NCBI RefSeq assembly: GCF_029360765.1
Contig: NZ_JARKNA010000001.1
Span: forward strand, 62,001-126,000
Length of the DNA stretch: 64,000 nucleotides
Origin: Terrimonas pollutisoli
Lineage (GTDB): Bacteria > Bacteroidota > Bacteroidia > Chitinophagales > Chitinophagaceae
Reading direction: 5' to 3'
The position numbers and the translations under genes are program-made. The notes below the pieces were generated by a model. It was not told the DNA's origin and did no database searches. It saw only the letters and a list, made by a program, of their open reading frames with translations. Positions 42,192-52,388 of this stretch are shown here, piece by piece; the first letter of the stretch is position 1, and the number at the start of each line of letters is the position of its first letter.

Positions 42192-42209
42192 GCGAGGCGC
42201 TCGCCTCGC
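42192..42209. repeat. GCGAGGCG-CT-CGCCTCGC hairpin after glyS
   Basis: A perfect 8-bp stem with a two-base loop lies 25 bases after the glyS stop, without a T-run. It may be a dispersed hairpin motif or a factor-dependent terminator. Confidence 0.5.
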
Positions 42210-42406
42210 CATGTTTAACGGGACAAAATCACATTTAAGTGATTCAATTTGCGAATGTGAAAAACAAATGGGAAAGGTGTTTGGTGCTGATTTTCAAACA
42301 ACTATACTTTAAAAATTGCCCTTTTGAGCCTTTTTTAGCGACATCCTCTCCTTCTAAACGCCCCAAAATCCGTAATTTCAATCATTACTAATCAAAAAAC
42401 AATATC

Positions 42407-42616
42407 ATGTCTGAAGTAACACTTACGGCCTATAATGTAAAAACTAAGGAAAAAGGCGTTCCCATTCAAGACGCAGTAATTACCAAAACGGCGAAGGGCG
42501 CCTATATGGCCCAGGGTAATGATGGCAAGGGTAATAAACTTACCACTTTGCTGGGTGCGGAGAAAGCATTGGCTGCAATACAAGCCGGAATAGCCAAAAA
42601 AGGATGGGAAGATTAA
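42407..42616 (+). CDS. Small conserved protein, 69 residues
   Basis: The sequence has an N-terminal strand VTLTAYNVKTKEKGVP, a central KGAYMAQGNDGKGN loop, and a C-terminal helix (LGAEKALAAIQAGIAKKG). No signal peptide. Similar small soluble proteins occur in Bacteroidota. I know no function. A strong terminator is 16 bases beyond the stop, which supports that this is an independent transcribed gene. Confidence 0.75.
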   Translation: MSEVTLTAYNVKTKEKGVPIQDAVITKTAKGAYMAQGNDGKGNKLTTLLGAEKALAAIQAGIAKKGWED

Positions 42617-42631
42617 AATAAATTAAACGTA

Positions 42632-42670
42632 TACAAAAGGCCAGGTTTTCGGAAGACCTGGCCTTTTGTA
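42632..42670. terminator. Terminator after the 42407 gene
   Basis: TACAAAAGGCCAGGT and ACCTGGCCTTTTGTA make a perfect 15-bp stem with a nine-base loop. It lies just before the convergent protease stop and can serve both. Confidence 0.85.
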
Positions 42671-42686
42671 TTGCATAGAAGATGAT

Positions 42687-45600
42687 TTATTGCTTCAATA
42701 ACCTGAACGTATATTTCTTGTCGCCAGCTGTTGCTTCGAGCAAGTACAAACCTGGAGCATAGTTTGGCCCGGAGAGGTCGATAGTTATTTTTTGCACAAA
42801 AGCGTTGGCCGTCATAGTTCGCTGCTGCACCAGTTTGCCATTTATATCATGTAATTTGATATTGACCATCTCACCTTCATTTACCTGGTATACGAAATTG
42901 AACACACCAACAGATGGGTTAGGATATACCTGCCATTTTACTTCATCATCAAATACAACTGCCCTGATTATTGAGTAAGTGAATTTGCCGTCAATATCTA
43001 TCATCTTTAGACGATAGTAGCGTACACCCTGTTTATTATATTCTTCGTCTGTAAATTGATATTGTCGTTGGCTTGTACTGTTACCGGCACTTATAACTTC
43101 TCCAATTTTGACAAAGTGGTTTTGCCGGTATTCATCATTGCCTTTGGCTAGTTCAATTTCAAAACGGGCGGTATTTTCTTCCCAGGCCGTTACCCATTCT
43201 GCTACTACATTGTTCGAGGCATTTTTCTTTGCAGTAAAACTGACCAGTTCAACCGGCAAAGGTTGATCGTTAAAAGGTCCTCCATTGTTGAGCCAGAACT
43301 CGGAAAAGTTTTTCACTTTAAACTCAGCGTAGTAGCCTTTATCAAAAGGAACTTTGGTAATCTTCGCGGGAGCAATAAATAGATAATTGGTACCCGTATT
43401 ATCTCCCAGTGTTCCATTTTCAAACGCATCATTGGTGTCACTATATTTTGTCACACCCAGTTCATAGGCGCTTGATGGTTTGCTACACATGGCACAGCCT
43501 GTAGCGGCGATCTGCGCTTCAACTTCGGTATCTAAAAAATAGAAACGAACTGATGCTGAATCAGGACCGGGCAGGTTCACTGTTTGTGGTTTAATGGTGA
43601 TGTTCCTGTTGTTATAATATTGGTTGGTATTGGTTCGCACCGCACCGGTGTGGTTATAAGTTTGCACGTCTATATCACCCAGGTTTATTCCATTCGGATT
43701 TACCGAAGCAAGTAGCTTTCCGCCGGAAAGGAAGTGTACCCAATCATTTCCGTTCACATTTGATTGTTGACTAACTGTACTTGTATAAGGTGGGCCTTCG
43801 TAAATGCCATTCAGGTTATCATAAATATGAATGTCATCAATTGCTATACCTTCCCGGGTTACATAGGGGTCAGATTGCATCACAAAACGAAGCCGCAATG
43901 AGCCTGAACCTACAGGCAGTGGAATGGTTGCCACATGCCAGCGGGTGTAGTTCTGAATGCTCCAAAGCTGGTTTCCGCTGTAATCTTTGTTATACCAATT
44001 TGTACCTTGAGTGGTAGCTCCTAACCTTGACCAGGTCTTTCCATCATTGGAATATTCTACATAAGCAGCGTCGCACAAATCAGCGCCACAATATTCCAGA
44101 TCCAATGCCGCACTAAAACTTAGCGTTGGACTTGTCATTCCCGTCAGGTCAAAACAGGGAGAATAGAGATAAGATTCTTCCTGGTCGTTATAGTTTCCGG
44201 TAAGATTGGTTTTCCACGCTTTTGTGCCACTTGCCGCCTTGCTTATCATAGTTGACGACGGGGCTCCGTATTGCCAGGATGAATTCGTACCATCAGCATG
44301 CCAGAATCCGTCATTTGATTCAAAGTTTTGCAGATAAGGGAAGCTGGTTATCTGGGGAGAATTATAAATAGTTATTGTTACAGTGTCATTGCCATGATAG
44401 GAATCACTGGGCAATGCACACCACACCTTCAAGGTATGAAATCCGGTCGTCGAAAGATTGGCAGTAGCGGTAAACATGTAGGTAATAGTGGTATGTCCAT
44501 TAATTGATGAAATGGATTCACTAACCGTTGTGCCATTGTCCACCTTAAAGGAGACAGGTATACTAGCTATTACATCAGGAGAAGTATTCCTGATCTTTAT
44601 TTTTACCGGAACAGTATTGTTTAAACCGCAACTGGCGACTATTGGTGTGTCGATACTCAGCAGTTCAATATCATTTATCACTTTATACAAGCTGATGTCA
44701 TCAAAAGTATAGCCATCCGCAGTTTCATTATCTGCTGTTATTGATTGTCCGCCTTGTATCCATCGGGCCTGGAAGCTGGATGAAAAGTTTTGTGACGATT
44801 GGTCGAGTAACCCGCTCAAGTCAATACCTGACACTTTTTTAAAGATTCCGGGTGCGCTTTGGTTTACAAAAAGATCATAAGCGTCTATCCAGGGCTGTTG
44901 ATCATTGCCCCTTATCCATAATCTATTTGCTGGATTATAGTCCTGGCTGTGATGCTTAAACATAAAGTCAAGACGGATATTGTCTACCTGGGCATCATAA
45001 CCCTGCAAGTTAAAAGTAGCTGTAAGAGTGTCGATGGTACCTCCTGCATTATACCGGTCAGCATCAAGCGTTAGCGCTTTTGTGCCCGAATAAGCAACGC
45101 CTGTATTGACAAAAGTTCGTAACCGTCCATAAATTCCGGAAGTGGTGAAATCGTATCGATCTAATCCCTGCAAGCCAAGTTGGGGACTTGCATAAGATTG
45201 GTCTGTCGCAGTTTCGATATTATCGAGAAATGGAGTCGCCAGGTTGACTAATGGATTATCCAGTTGCTTGATCGTTCTAGATAAAGTATCATTTTTTACA
45301 ACGGGGTCGTTTGCATACGAGACGCTCGTTTTTAGATCATAAGTGCCAATAGCAGATAAATCCGCAGGAGTCACAAAACTATAAACATGTGTTCCTCCGG
45401 CGGGTATATTTGCCGCCACAATTGTCTCAACCACCGGCGGATTGTTCCCTATAGTGTAACTCACAGGAATATCTCCCGTCGTTGCGGCGTTATCAAGATT
45501 TTTAATACGGATGGATACAATGGAATTATTGGAAAGCTCCGTAGATGTAAATTTTCTACCTGAAGAGGGAGAAATAATGCTATCGACTTTTAGGTCATAA

Positions 45601-48095
45601 TCAGATACAGTACCGCTACAGCTACCAGTATTTGGCTGGCGTGAAACTGCCCAGGCCCTTCTGCCCGGGTTACCGTTTATTCTTGGTCGTACGGAAAGCC
45701 AGTAAACAGAATCCTTCGAAAGTCCGCTAAAAGTATAAAATGTGTCGATGGTAGTGGCAATAGGAACCATTTCATCGTTTCTTAACATCATTACTTCATA
45801 GTCTGTTGCTCCGGTTATCGGCCTCCAATTCATAGCAATATACCCTTCACATTGATTAGCGGTGGATGCAAGTGTTATGACAGGCAATCCTAAAATAGTG
45901 AAAGGTTCACTGATGCTTTCAATACCAGTTCCGTTGTGAATGAGCTTTACCCTCGCCTGGTTTGTAGGGGTAGTAGGAGTGTTGGGGATTGCCCAGTTTA
46001 ATTCTCTTACATTTGCTGCTATCGCACTGTTTATATTGCCCCAGCTAGTCCCGTTATCAAGTGAGTATTGTAAAGTAAAAGTATTGGCTGTATTGCCAAA
46101 TGCATCCCATTGAACAACGATTGTACTTCCCGTTTGCAGACGTTCGCCTCCTGCCGGAAAAGTTAAAGTGGCAGAAACAGGGATGGTATCGAATACCAAA
46201 AAATATTCATGCTGCGTGCCGGATGGGATTGTTGTTCCCTTTACTGAAAAAGTATAATTACCACTGGCGGGATTATCGATAATAACTTGCTCTATATTGT
46301 TTACATGATCGGCTCCCGTAGTGGCCGGATCACTCACATTGCCTGGAGACGAATTCAATACCTGGGGCAGATGAGTAGTAGCGGCCGGGTCGGTAACTTC
46401 CAAATCAAGGTCATTTACAAGTGCCGTCGCAGCCATTGATGCTGCTGCCGAATCGTTCCAGTACAACATCACCTTAAGCTGGGCCAGTGAAGAACCTGCC
46501 GGAATGGTGATTGAATGGGTGTTGGTGGCGCCACTGTTTACTGATGCATTGATATAATCGTTTTTCTCCAACATGGTTACTGACCGCAACAGGTTCATCA
46601 CGCCAAACCCATAACGATAATCAATACCGGCAGTTCCCAAATCTCTGGCTCCATTGCAAAGCAAGGCTTTCATTAATCCGCTTTTGGGGTTCGCATTTGA
46701 ATGCAATTGGCGATACCGTTGATAAAGCAATGCCAGCCCGCCGGCAACTGCCGGTGAGGAGTAGCTGGTACCAAAGTCGGATGCATAGGTATTAGTCGGA
46801 CGGGTGGAGAGCACTTGACCTCTGGCTACGATTTCCGGTTTCAATCTTCCATCTTTAACGGGACCTCTGCTGGAGTTGTTATATTCGCTGGTAGAACCGA
46901 CTGTAAGCAGATTTTTTGCGGACTGGGGGCCTCCGTACACGTTCCCAAAGTCTGGCAGATAGGGACTGCAATCTTGAGTGCCACTATTACCTGCTGCGAA
47001 TACATGCTGGAGGTTTGGCATTTGAAAAGTTTGTTGATCCAGTATCCGGGAATAAAGATCATATACTCCTAGCGAGGCGCAGTCTCCGGAAGTCACCGCA
47101 TATGAATTGTTCGTAATAACCATTCCATAGTCTTGAACATAGGTGGGAGCATAGCCAACTATATTCAGGGTATTTTGTAGAATGAGAGTAGATTTTTGCG
47201 CAAAGCCGGTATACTGCTCCCTTACAATTCCTGCGCCGCCAACTATTCCGGAGACGTGAATTCCATGGTAATCGCTGGAACCTGAGCCGGTGGCAGGTGA
47301 CTTATTAATAAACCTGCCTGCAAAATCAATATGTTGCCATGGGTTTATGTAGTCACCCACACCTACAACCACACCCTCCCCAAGGAGATTGCGGCCTCCG
47401 GACAAGCTTGATTGCAAAACGTTTGCTTTCGCAACAGTAGTACTCCGCTCATTTAGTAATTCTGGCTCCGGTGGAGCAAACTGAACATAGTCAAAGAAAG
47501 GCAATTCGGCCAGCTCCTGAACCCGATTGGTTGCAATTCTTAACGCTATAATATTGTAAGCCTTAAAATCCGCCGAAATTATTTCAAAGCCTTTTGCTTT
47601 TAATATAGCGCTAATTGTTTCATACGAAAAAGCCTTGGGAAAACTGGCCCAAAGATCCACTGTACCAGGAGCTTTTATAGCCCAGGATGGAATCTCCCCG
47701 CGGGATAAGGCAGGTTCCATTTTCTGTGCTGCTGACAACTCAATAATTGCCCTCGTTTTTGCTCTTTTGAGTCCATTTGATCGAAGAGAACCGGTAACGG
47801 TAGCAGTATAGGCATTATTAGGGATGTAATCTACAAGCTCTATTCCTTCCTCCAGCAACTGCTTTCTCTCTTCAGCAGAGGGTATGCTTTCAAACTGAAT
47901 AACCACAAAGGATTTTCCACCTGACCTTGACGCCCGTTGGCTAACCTGGCTGATTGTACTATCATCAAAATTTTTTGCGGGAATAAATGAGCCACTTTTT
48001 AATTGCAGCCGGAATTTTTCATCATCCTGTGAAAATGATGTGTATGAACATAGTAGCAAGCATACAAATAATAGTAGAGCCGGACTCAACCTCAT
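42687..48095 (-). CDS. Large T9SS-secreted subtilisin-like protease
   Basis: The 1802-residue secreted protein starts with a signal peptide (about 1-22). An N-terminal prodomain-like region (about 25-215) precedes an S8 subtilase domain whose catalytic residues are Asp248 (VGVGD), His277 (DYHGIHVSG) and Ser444 (FGTSYSSP), with Asn370 as oxyanion residue. After it come beta-sandwich modules (a P-domain/FN3/CARDB-like series from about 510 to 1100) and MAM-like or jelly-roll segments at about 970-1080 and 1280-1440. A T9SS type A C-terminal domain closes it, with the VYPNPSVGVFNF motif near 1727. It would be exported through T9SS and attached to the surface or released. Substrate unknown. Confidence 0.85.
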   Translation of the reverse strand: MRLSPALLLFVCLLLCSYTSFSQDDEKFRLQLKSGSFIPAKNFDDSTISQVSQRASRSGGKSFVVIQFESIPSAEERKQLLEEGIELVDYIPNNAYTATVTGSLRSNGLKRAKTRAIIELSAAQKMEPALSRGEIPSWAIKAPGTVDLWASFPKAFSYETISAILKAKGFEIISADFKAYNIIALRIATNRVQELAELPFFDYVQFAPPEPELLNERSTTVAKANVLQSSLSGGRNLLGEGVVVGVGDYINPWQHIDFAGRFINKSPATGSGSSDYHGIHVSGIVGGAGIVREQYTGFAQKSTLILQNTLNIVGYAPTYVQDYGMVITNNSYAVTSGDCASLGVYDLYSRILDQQTFQMPNLQHVFAAGNSGTQDCSPYLPDFGNVYGGPQSAKNLLTVGSTSEYNNSSRGPVKDGRLKPEIVARGQVLSTRPTNTYASDFGTSYSSPAVAGGLALLYQRYRQLHSNANPKSGLMKALLCNGARDLGTAGIDYRYGFGVMNLLRSVTMLEKNDYINASVNSGATNTHSITIPAGSSLAQLKVMLYWNDSAAASMAATALVNDLDLEVTDPAATTHLPQVLNSSPGNVSDPATTGADHVNNIEQVIIDNPASGNYTFSVKGTTIPSGTQHEYFLVFDTIPVSATLTFPAGGERLQTGSTIVVQWDAFGNTANTFTLQYSLDNGTSWGNINSAIAANVRELNWAIPNTPTTPTNQARVKLIHNGTGIESISEPFTILGLPVITLASTANQCEGYIAMNWRPITGATDYEVMMLRNDEMVPIATTIDTFYTFSGLSKDSVYWLSVRPRINGNPGRRAWAVSRQPNTGSCSGTVSDYDLKVDSIISPSSGRKFTSTELSNNSIVSIRIKNLDNAATTGDIPVSYTIGNNPPVVETIVAANIPAGGTHVYSFVTPADLSAIGTYDLKTSVSYANDPVVKNDTLSRTIKQLDNPLVNLATPFLDNIETATDQSYASPQLGLQGLDRYDFTTSGIYGRLRTFVNTGVAYSGTKALTLDADRYNAGGTIDTLTATFNLQGYDAQVDNIRLDFMFKHHSQDYNPANRLWIRGNDQQPWIDAYDLFVNQSAPGIFKKVSGIDLSGLLDQSSQNFSSSFQARWIQGGQSITADNETADGYTFDDISLYKVINDIELLSIDTPIVASCGLNNTVPVKIKIRNTSPDVIASIPVSFKVDNGTTVSESISSINGHTTITYMFTATANLSTTGFHTLKVWCALPSDSYHGNDTVTITIYNSPQITSFPYLQNFESNDGFWHADGTNSSWQYGAPSSTMISKAASGTKAWKTNLTGNYNDQEESYLYSPCFDLTGMTSPTLSFSAALDLEYCGADLCDAAYVEYSNDGKTWSRLGATTQGTNWYNKDYSGNQLWSIQNYTRWHVATIPLPVGSGSLRLRFVMQSDPYVTREGIAIDDIHIYDNLNGIYEGPPYTSTVSQQSNVNGNDWVHFLSGGKLLASVNPNGINLGDIDVQTYNHTGAVRTNTNQYYNNRNITIKPQTVNLPGPDSASVRFYFLDTEVEAQIAATGCAMCSKPSSAYELGVTKYSDTNDAFENGTLGDNTGTNYLFIAPAKITKVPFDKGYYAEFKVKNFSEFWLNNGGPFNDQPLPVELVSFTAKKNASNNVVAEWVTAWEENTARFEIELAKGNDEYRQNHFVKIGEVISAGNSTSQRQYQFTDEEYNKQGVRYYRLKMIDIDGKFTYSIIRAVVFDDEVKWQVYPNPSVGVFNFVYQVNEGEMVNIKLHDINGKLVQQRTMTANAFVQKITIDLSGPNYAPGLYLLEATAGDKKYTFRLLKQ

Positions 48096-48175
48096 AAACA
48101 GAATAGAATGTCTAATAAAAATAGAACAATTAATGGTAAAATCTTAGTTGGGAAAGCCTTCAAGCCAAAAATCGC

Positions 48176-51100
48176 TTATGCCGTTGCTTCAGCTTCGGCA
48201 AAACAATAACGGTGAAGACCCGATAAGAAACGAAGCATTTCTTCCATTGTTTTAATCGGCTCAGCAATTAACATGAAAAGTTTTCCATTTTGCTTGAGTC
48301 GTCCTTTGTTGGTACCGGTTTGGAGATAAGTGATAATATTATTGAATAGTGCTGACTCGAAATAGTTTGAATCCGGGCGGTTGATGAAATAGCACCGCAA
48401 TATATCTGACTTGAGAGACATTTTTTCAAAGCCAATCTCGACAGCCAGCTTCCGGCACCGTACCGTAATAAACAGGTCTTCAACCTGCTGAGGAATAGGT
48501 CCGAAACGGTCATGCAGTTCCTCCCGCATTTGCACAAGATCCTGTTCTGTTTCGCAGTTATCCATTCGCTGGTACAGTGAAAGTCGCTCCGCTATATTTT
48601 CTACATATTCGTCAGGAATCAGGATCTCAAGATCGGTATCAATAGTGCAATCCTGTACATAATCGTCCTGTTTGGTAATCTCTTCCTTGAAAAGCTCTTT
48701 GAATTCTGTTCTTTTTAACTCCCGTATAGCTTCATCCAAAATCTTCTGGTACATTTCAAAGCCAATTTCGGCCATAAAGCCGCTTTGCTCACCGCCCAGC
48801 ATATTGCCCGCACCCCGGATATCAAGATCTCTCATGGCAATCTGGAAACCACTGCCCAATTCACTGTGCTGCTCCAATGTTTGAAGCCTCTTCCTCGAAT
48901 CTGACGGTAAAGTACTCATGGGCGGAGCAAGCAGGTAACAAAAAGCTTTTTTATTACTCCGACCGACTCTTCCCCGCAATTGGTGAAGATCGCTAAGACC
49001 AAACTGGTGAGCATTATTTACGATGATCGTATTGACGTTGGGAATGTCAACGCCACTTTCCACGATATTGGTGCAAACCAGCACATCGTATTTTTTATCG
49101 ATAAAGTCTAAAATCCGCTCTTCCAGTTCGTGACCTTCCATTTGACCATGTGCGTACCCTATGCTAAGATCCGGGCACAGTCCCTGGATAATGGCTGCCA
49201 TCTCAGCAAGGCCGTTGATCCGGTTATAAATGACAAAAACCTGTCCGCCTCTTTCGCTTTCAAAATAAACGGCATCACGGATAAAATCTTCATTAAATAC
49301 CTGTACTTCTGTCTGAATAGCCTGGCGGTTGGGCGGAGGAGTATTGATAATACTCAGGTCCCTTGCACCCATTAAGGAAAACTGTAGTGTGCGGGGAATT
49401 GGCGTGGCGGTCAATGTAAGACAGTCGACCGTTGTTCGCAAGGTTTTGATTTTTTCTTTATGGCCTACACCAAACTTTTGTTCTTCATCAATCACCAATA
49501 ATCCCAGGTCTTTAAACTTCACATCTTTTCCCAAAATGCCGTGAGTGCCAATCAGGATATCCACTTTTCCTTCTTCCAGTTTCTTTAGCGTTGCTTTTTT
49601 CTCCTTAGCTGATTTAAACCGATTGATATAATCGACGGTAACAGGAAAATCTTTTAAACGTTCTGAGAAAGTTTTATAATGCTGGAATGCAAGGATAGTT
49701 GTTGGAACTAGCACAGCGGCTTGTTTACCATCCACGCAGGTTTTAAAGGCGGCCCTGATCGCCACTTCTGTTTTCCCAAAACCTACATCACCGCAAACTA
49801 AGCGGTCCATCGGTGATGATGATTCCATGTCTTTTTTTACATCCCCCGTTGCTTTACTTTGATCAGGAGTGTCTTCATAAATGAAAGAAGCTTCCAACTC
49901 GGTTTGTAAGTAATTATCGGGTGAATGAGAAAAGCCCTGCTGCGCTTTTCTCTGGGCATATAGCTTTATCAGGTCGAAAGCAATTTCCTTAACCTTTGTT
50001 TTTGTCTTGTCTTTTAACTTACTCCAAACATCACTGCCCAATTTATTTACCTTCGGCACACTACCTTCTTTGCCTGTATATTTAGCAATCTTGTGGAGTG
50101 AATTAATATTTACATACAGAATGTCACTGTCTTTATAAATAATCCGGACTGCTTCCTGCAGTTTGCCATTTGCCTCCATTTTCTGCAAACCGCTGAATAC
50201 GCCTACGCCATGATCTATATGTGTGACAAAATCACCAGGCTGCAACTCCCGAAGTGTACGAAGTGTTAAAGCCTTATTTTTATTATAAGCCTGCTTGACC
50301 CTGTATTTGTGATACCGTTGAAATACCTGGTGATCGGTATAGCAGACAACTTTAAGATCTTCATCAATAAATCCTTCGTGAATGGAAGTTGTAACGGGAT
50401 TGAAAACAATCTCCGCTTTGAGATCATCAAAAATAGTTTGCAGACGTTCCAGTTGTCTTGGGTTATCTGCAAACAGGTAAATGGAAAATCCCTTTTTTTC
50501 CCATGCTTTCAAATCTCTTATCAGCAATTCAAACTGGCGGTTGAATGCCGGTTGCGATTTGGTGGTAAATTCTATGGTAAATGTTGGGTAATAGTCAGGG
50601 AAAGTATTGGAATGGCCAAAGCCGATAACATGTCGCTGAATGATTTTATCAACAAAATCTTTTGCGCTAATAAAGTCATCCATACTCAGATCCTTCTTTA
50701 CCAGTCTTTCCTCATCTTCCTCTTTTGTTTTATACTCACGGCCTTCGTTTAACTCCTGCTCAAGCTTTAGAAAAGCCTGCACTTCATCTTCACTGTCGAG
50801 CAGCCTTTCCTTGCATAATTCATAATCCTGTATCCAGGCTACCGTATTTTCCGGCAAAAACTCCAGTAGCGAAATCCTTTCTTCATTTTCAAATTGGGTG
50901 TCTACATTCGGTATGATATTTACCTGTAATAACTTTCGTTCACTCAATTGAGTTTCAGGGTCAACAATGCGGATTGTGTCCACGTCGTTGCCGAATAACT
51001 CGATGCGATAGGGTTTTTCATTGCCAAATGAATAAATATCAAGGATACCGCCGCGAATAGCAAACTGGCCCGGCTCATACACAAAGTCAGTTCTTTCAAA

Positions 51101-51601
51101 GCCGTAGTCTGAAAGTTTCAGCAGCAGCTCATTTACATTTAATGTATCGCCGGATTTGATATGAATGATATTAGAAGAAAGTGTTTTCGCAATCACTACT
51201 TTTTCAAACAGGGCTTCAGGATAGGTAACAATTACTTTTTTATTGCCGCCTGCTGCAATTTTTGTCAGGGCTTCTGTGCGCAACATAACATGCGAAGAAT
51301 TGAGCAAACGATAATTCTTCCTGTTTTTAAACGAGGAGGGAAAATAAAATATATCCAGTGCACCTGTCAGATTCTCCAGGGTATTGTGAAAATAAGCGGC
51401 CTCTTCCGCATCGTTTAGAATAATCAGGTGATTAAGCTGCTCGCAGGATGGATGTAAAAATGTAGCGGCGGTTAGAAAAGCCGGTGAACTTCCAAGCAGT
51501 CCTTTTGCATATATTTTTTGGGGTTGGGAAAAAGAAATCCTGTCCGCAATTTGAAAAAGGCGGGGGGTGTTTTGATACAATTGCAACAATTCCTGAGTCA
51601 T
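48176..51601 (-). CDS. mfd: Transcription-repair coupling factor
   Basis: Mfd dislodges stalled RNA polymerase and recruits UvrA. With the ATG at 51599-51601 the product is 1141 residues. N-terminal UvrB-like region, an RNA-polymerase-interacting domain near 480-550 (FVTHIDHGVGVFSG), and a RecG-like translocase are present. The translocase motifs are GDVGFGKTE (Walker A), DEEQKFG (DEEx) and LTATPIPRTL. The C-terminal TRCF domain follows. The frame extends five codons upstream to a TTG that would overlap the -7 element, so it is rejected. Confidence 0.96.
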   Translation of the reverse strand: MTQELLQLYQNTPRLFQIADRISFSQPQKIYAKGLLGSSPAFLTAATFLHPSCEQLNHLIILNDAEEAAYFHNTLENLTGALDIFYFPSSFKNRKNYRLLNSSHVMLRTEALTKIAAGGNKKVIVTYPEALFEKVVIAKTLSSNIIHIKSGDTLNVNELLLKLSDYGFERTDFVYEPGQFAIRGGILDIYSFGNEKPYRIELFGNDVDTIRIVDPETQLSERKLLQVNIIPNVDTQFENEERISLLEFLPENTVAWIQDYELCKERLLDSEDEVQAFLKLEQELNEGREYKTKEEDEERLVKKDLSMDDFISAKDFVDKIIQRHVIGFGHSNTFPDYYPTFTIEFTTKSQPAFNRQFELLIRDLKAWEKKGFSIYLFADNPRQLERLQTIFDDLKAEIVFNPVTTSIHEGFIDEDLKVVCYTDHQVFQRYHKYRVKQAYNKNKALTLRTLRELQPGDFVTHIDHGVGVFSGLQKMEANGKLQEAVRIIYKDSDILYVNINSLHKIAKYTGKEGSVPKVNKLGSDVWSKLKDKTKTKVKEIAFDLIKLYAQRKAQQGFSHSPDNYLQTELEASFIYEDTPDQSKATGDVKKDMESSSPMDRLVCGDVGFGKTEVAIRAAFKTCVDGKQAAVLVPTTILAFQHYKTFSERLKDFPVTVDYINRFKSAKEKKATLKKLEEGKVDILIGTHGILGKDVKFKDLGLLVIDEEQKFGVGHKEKIKTLRTTVDCLTLTATPIPRTLQFSLMGARDLSIINTPPPNRQAIQTEVQVFNEDFIRDAVYFESERGGQVFVIYNRINGLAEMAAIIQGLCPDLSIGYAHGQMEGHELEERILDFIDKKYDVLVCTNIVESGVDIPNVNTIIVNNAHQFGLSDLHQLRGRVGRSNKKAFCYLLAPPMSTLPSDSRKRLQTLEQHSELGSGFQIAMRDLDIRGAGNMLGGEQSGFMAEIGFEMYQKILDEAIRELKRTEFKELFKEEITKQDDYVQDCTIDTDLEILIPDEYVENIAERLSLYQRMDNCETEQDLVQMREELHDRFGPIPQQVEDLFITVRCRKLAVEIGFEKMSLKSDILRCYFINRPDSNYFESALFNNIITYLQTGTNKGRLKQNGKLFMLIAEPIKTMEEMLRFLSGLHRYCFAEAEATA

Positions 51602-51613
51602 AGTTCCGCGTTG

Positions 51614-51621
51614 CAAAAATA
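51614..51621 (-). promoter_or_regulatory. Candidate -7 element of mfd
   Basis: Minus-strand TATTTTTG, matching TAnnTTTG, 12 bases before the ATG at 51601. Short leader. Confidence 0.5.
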
Positions 51622-51819
51622 CGGACTATCAGTTTTATTAATCAACTTCTTTAAAAGTTCATCAGCAAGTACCATTGGAGCCGGTTATTATTTGCAAGTT
51701 GTACATGCCAATTAAAAGTGAATGTATCAGGAATTAAACAAAATATTTGGAGAACCTTGTTGATGAGTCGTACCATCACAGGTTTAAATATAAAGTGTAA
51801 AGTATTTTATCCTGTCATT

Positions 51820-51850
51820 AAAAAAGCCCTGCTGCTGCAGGGTCTTTTTC
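51820..51850. terminator. Terminator downstream of the 51879 gene
   Basis: AAAAAAGCCCTGC and GCAGGGTCTTTTT flank a short TGCT loop, with T-runs on both strands. Confidence 0.7.
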
Positions 51851-51878
51851 CTTATAAACCGTCCCGTTCGTATGAGAG

Positions 51879-52190
51879 TTATTTTTGAAGAACAACTTCA
51901 CCTACATCCAGTGGTTGATCTTGTTTTACTTCCAGGTTTTCAAGTGTTACATCTTTGTAAGGATCTTTGGCATCTACAGTCAATTTATAAGTGCCGGGTT
52001 TTACTTCTAACGTAAAAGCTCCCCCGCTAATAGTTCCCTTGGCAGTGTCGGTGCCACTTACAGCCCATACAGACTCCGCGCCATCTGCCGGAGTAACTTT
52101 TCCTGTAATTGATGACTGTGTGGTTGTAAACGCAAATAGGCCAGCAACAGAAGCCGCGATGATACCACAGGTTAGCATTTTCTTCTTCAT
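51879..52190 (-). CDS. Small secreted carboxypeptidase-regulatory-like domain protein
   Basis: The 103-residue product has a signal peptide (about 1-21). One beta-sandwich of the carboxypeptidase-regulatory-like type (SITGKVTPADGAESV..., with GGAFTLEVKPGTYKLTVDA) fills the rest. Such single domains occur in Bacteroidota as periplasmic or surface proteins of unknown role. It is monocistronic, with a terminator behind it, and is divergent from the flavin reductase gene. Confidence 0.75.
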   Translation of the reverse strand: MKKKMLTCGIIAASVAGLFAFTTTQSSITGKVTPADGAESVWAVSGTDTAKGTISGGAFTLEVKPGTYKLTVDAKDPYKDVTLENLEVKQDQPLDVGEVVLQK

Positions 52191-52388
52191 GATAAATCTA
52201 TTTTTAATGTTAAGAAATTGTATACTTCTTTCACATAAACAGTTATAAGAAGATTGCAGAACCTGAAAACCAACTACTATGCCAATGCCATTTTTTGTGG
52301 AAAACCTATGAAGAATATGCCGCAGAACTATTGCAACACATTTGGTGGATTAAATTTCTCTTTTGTAACTTCCACTAAATTAATTGCT

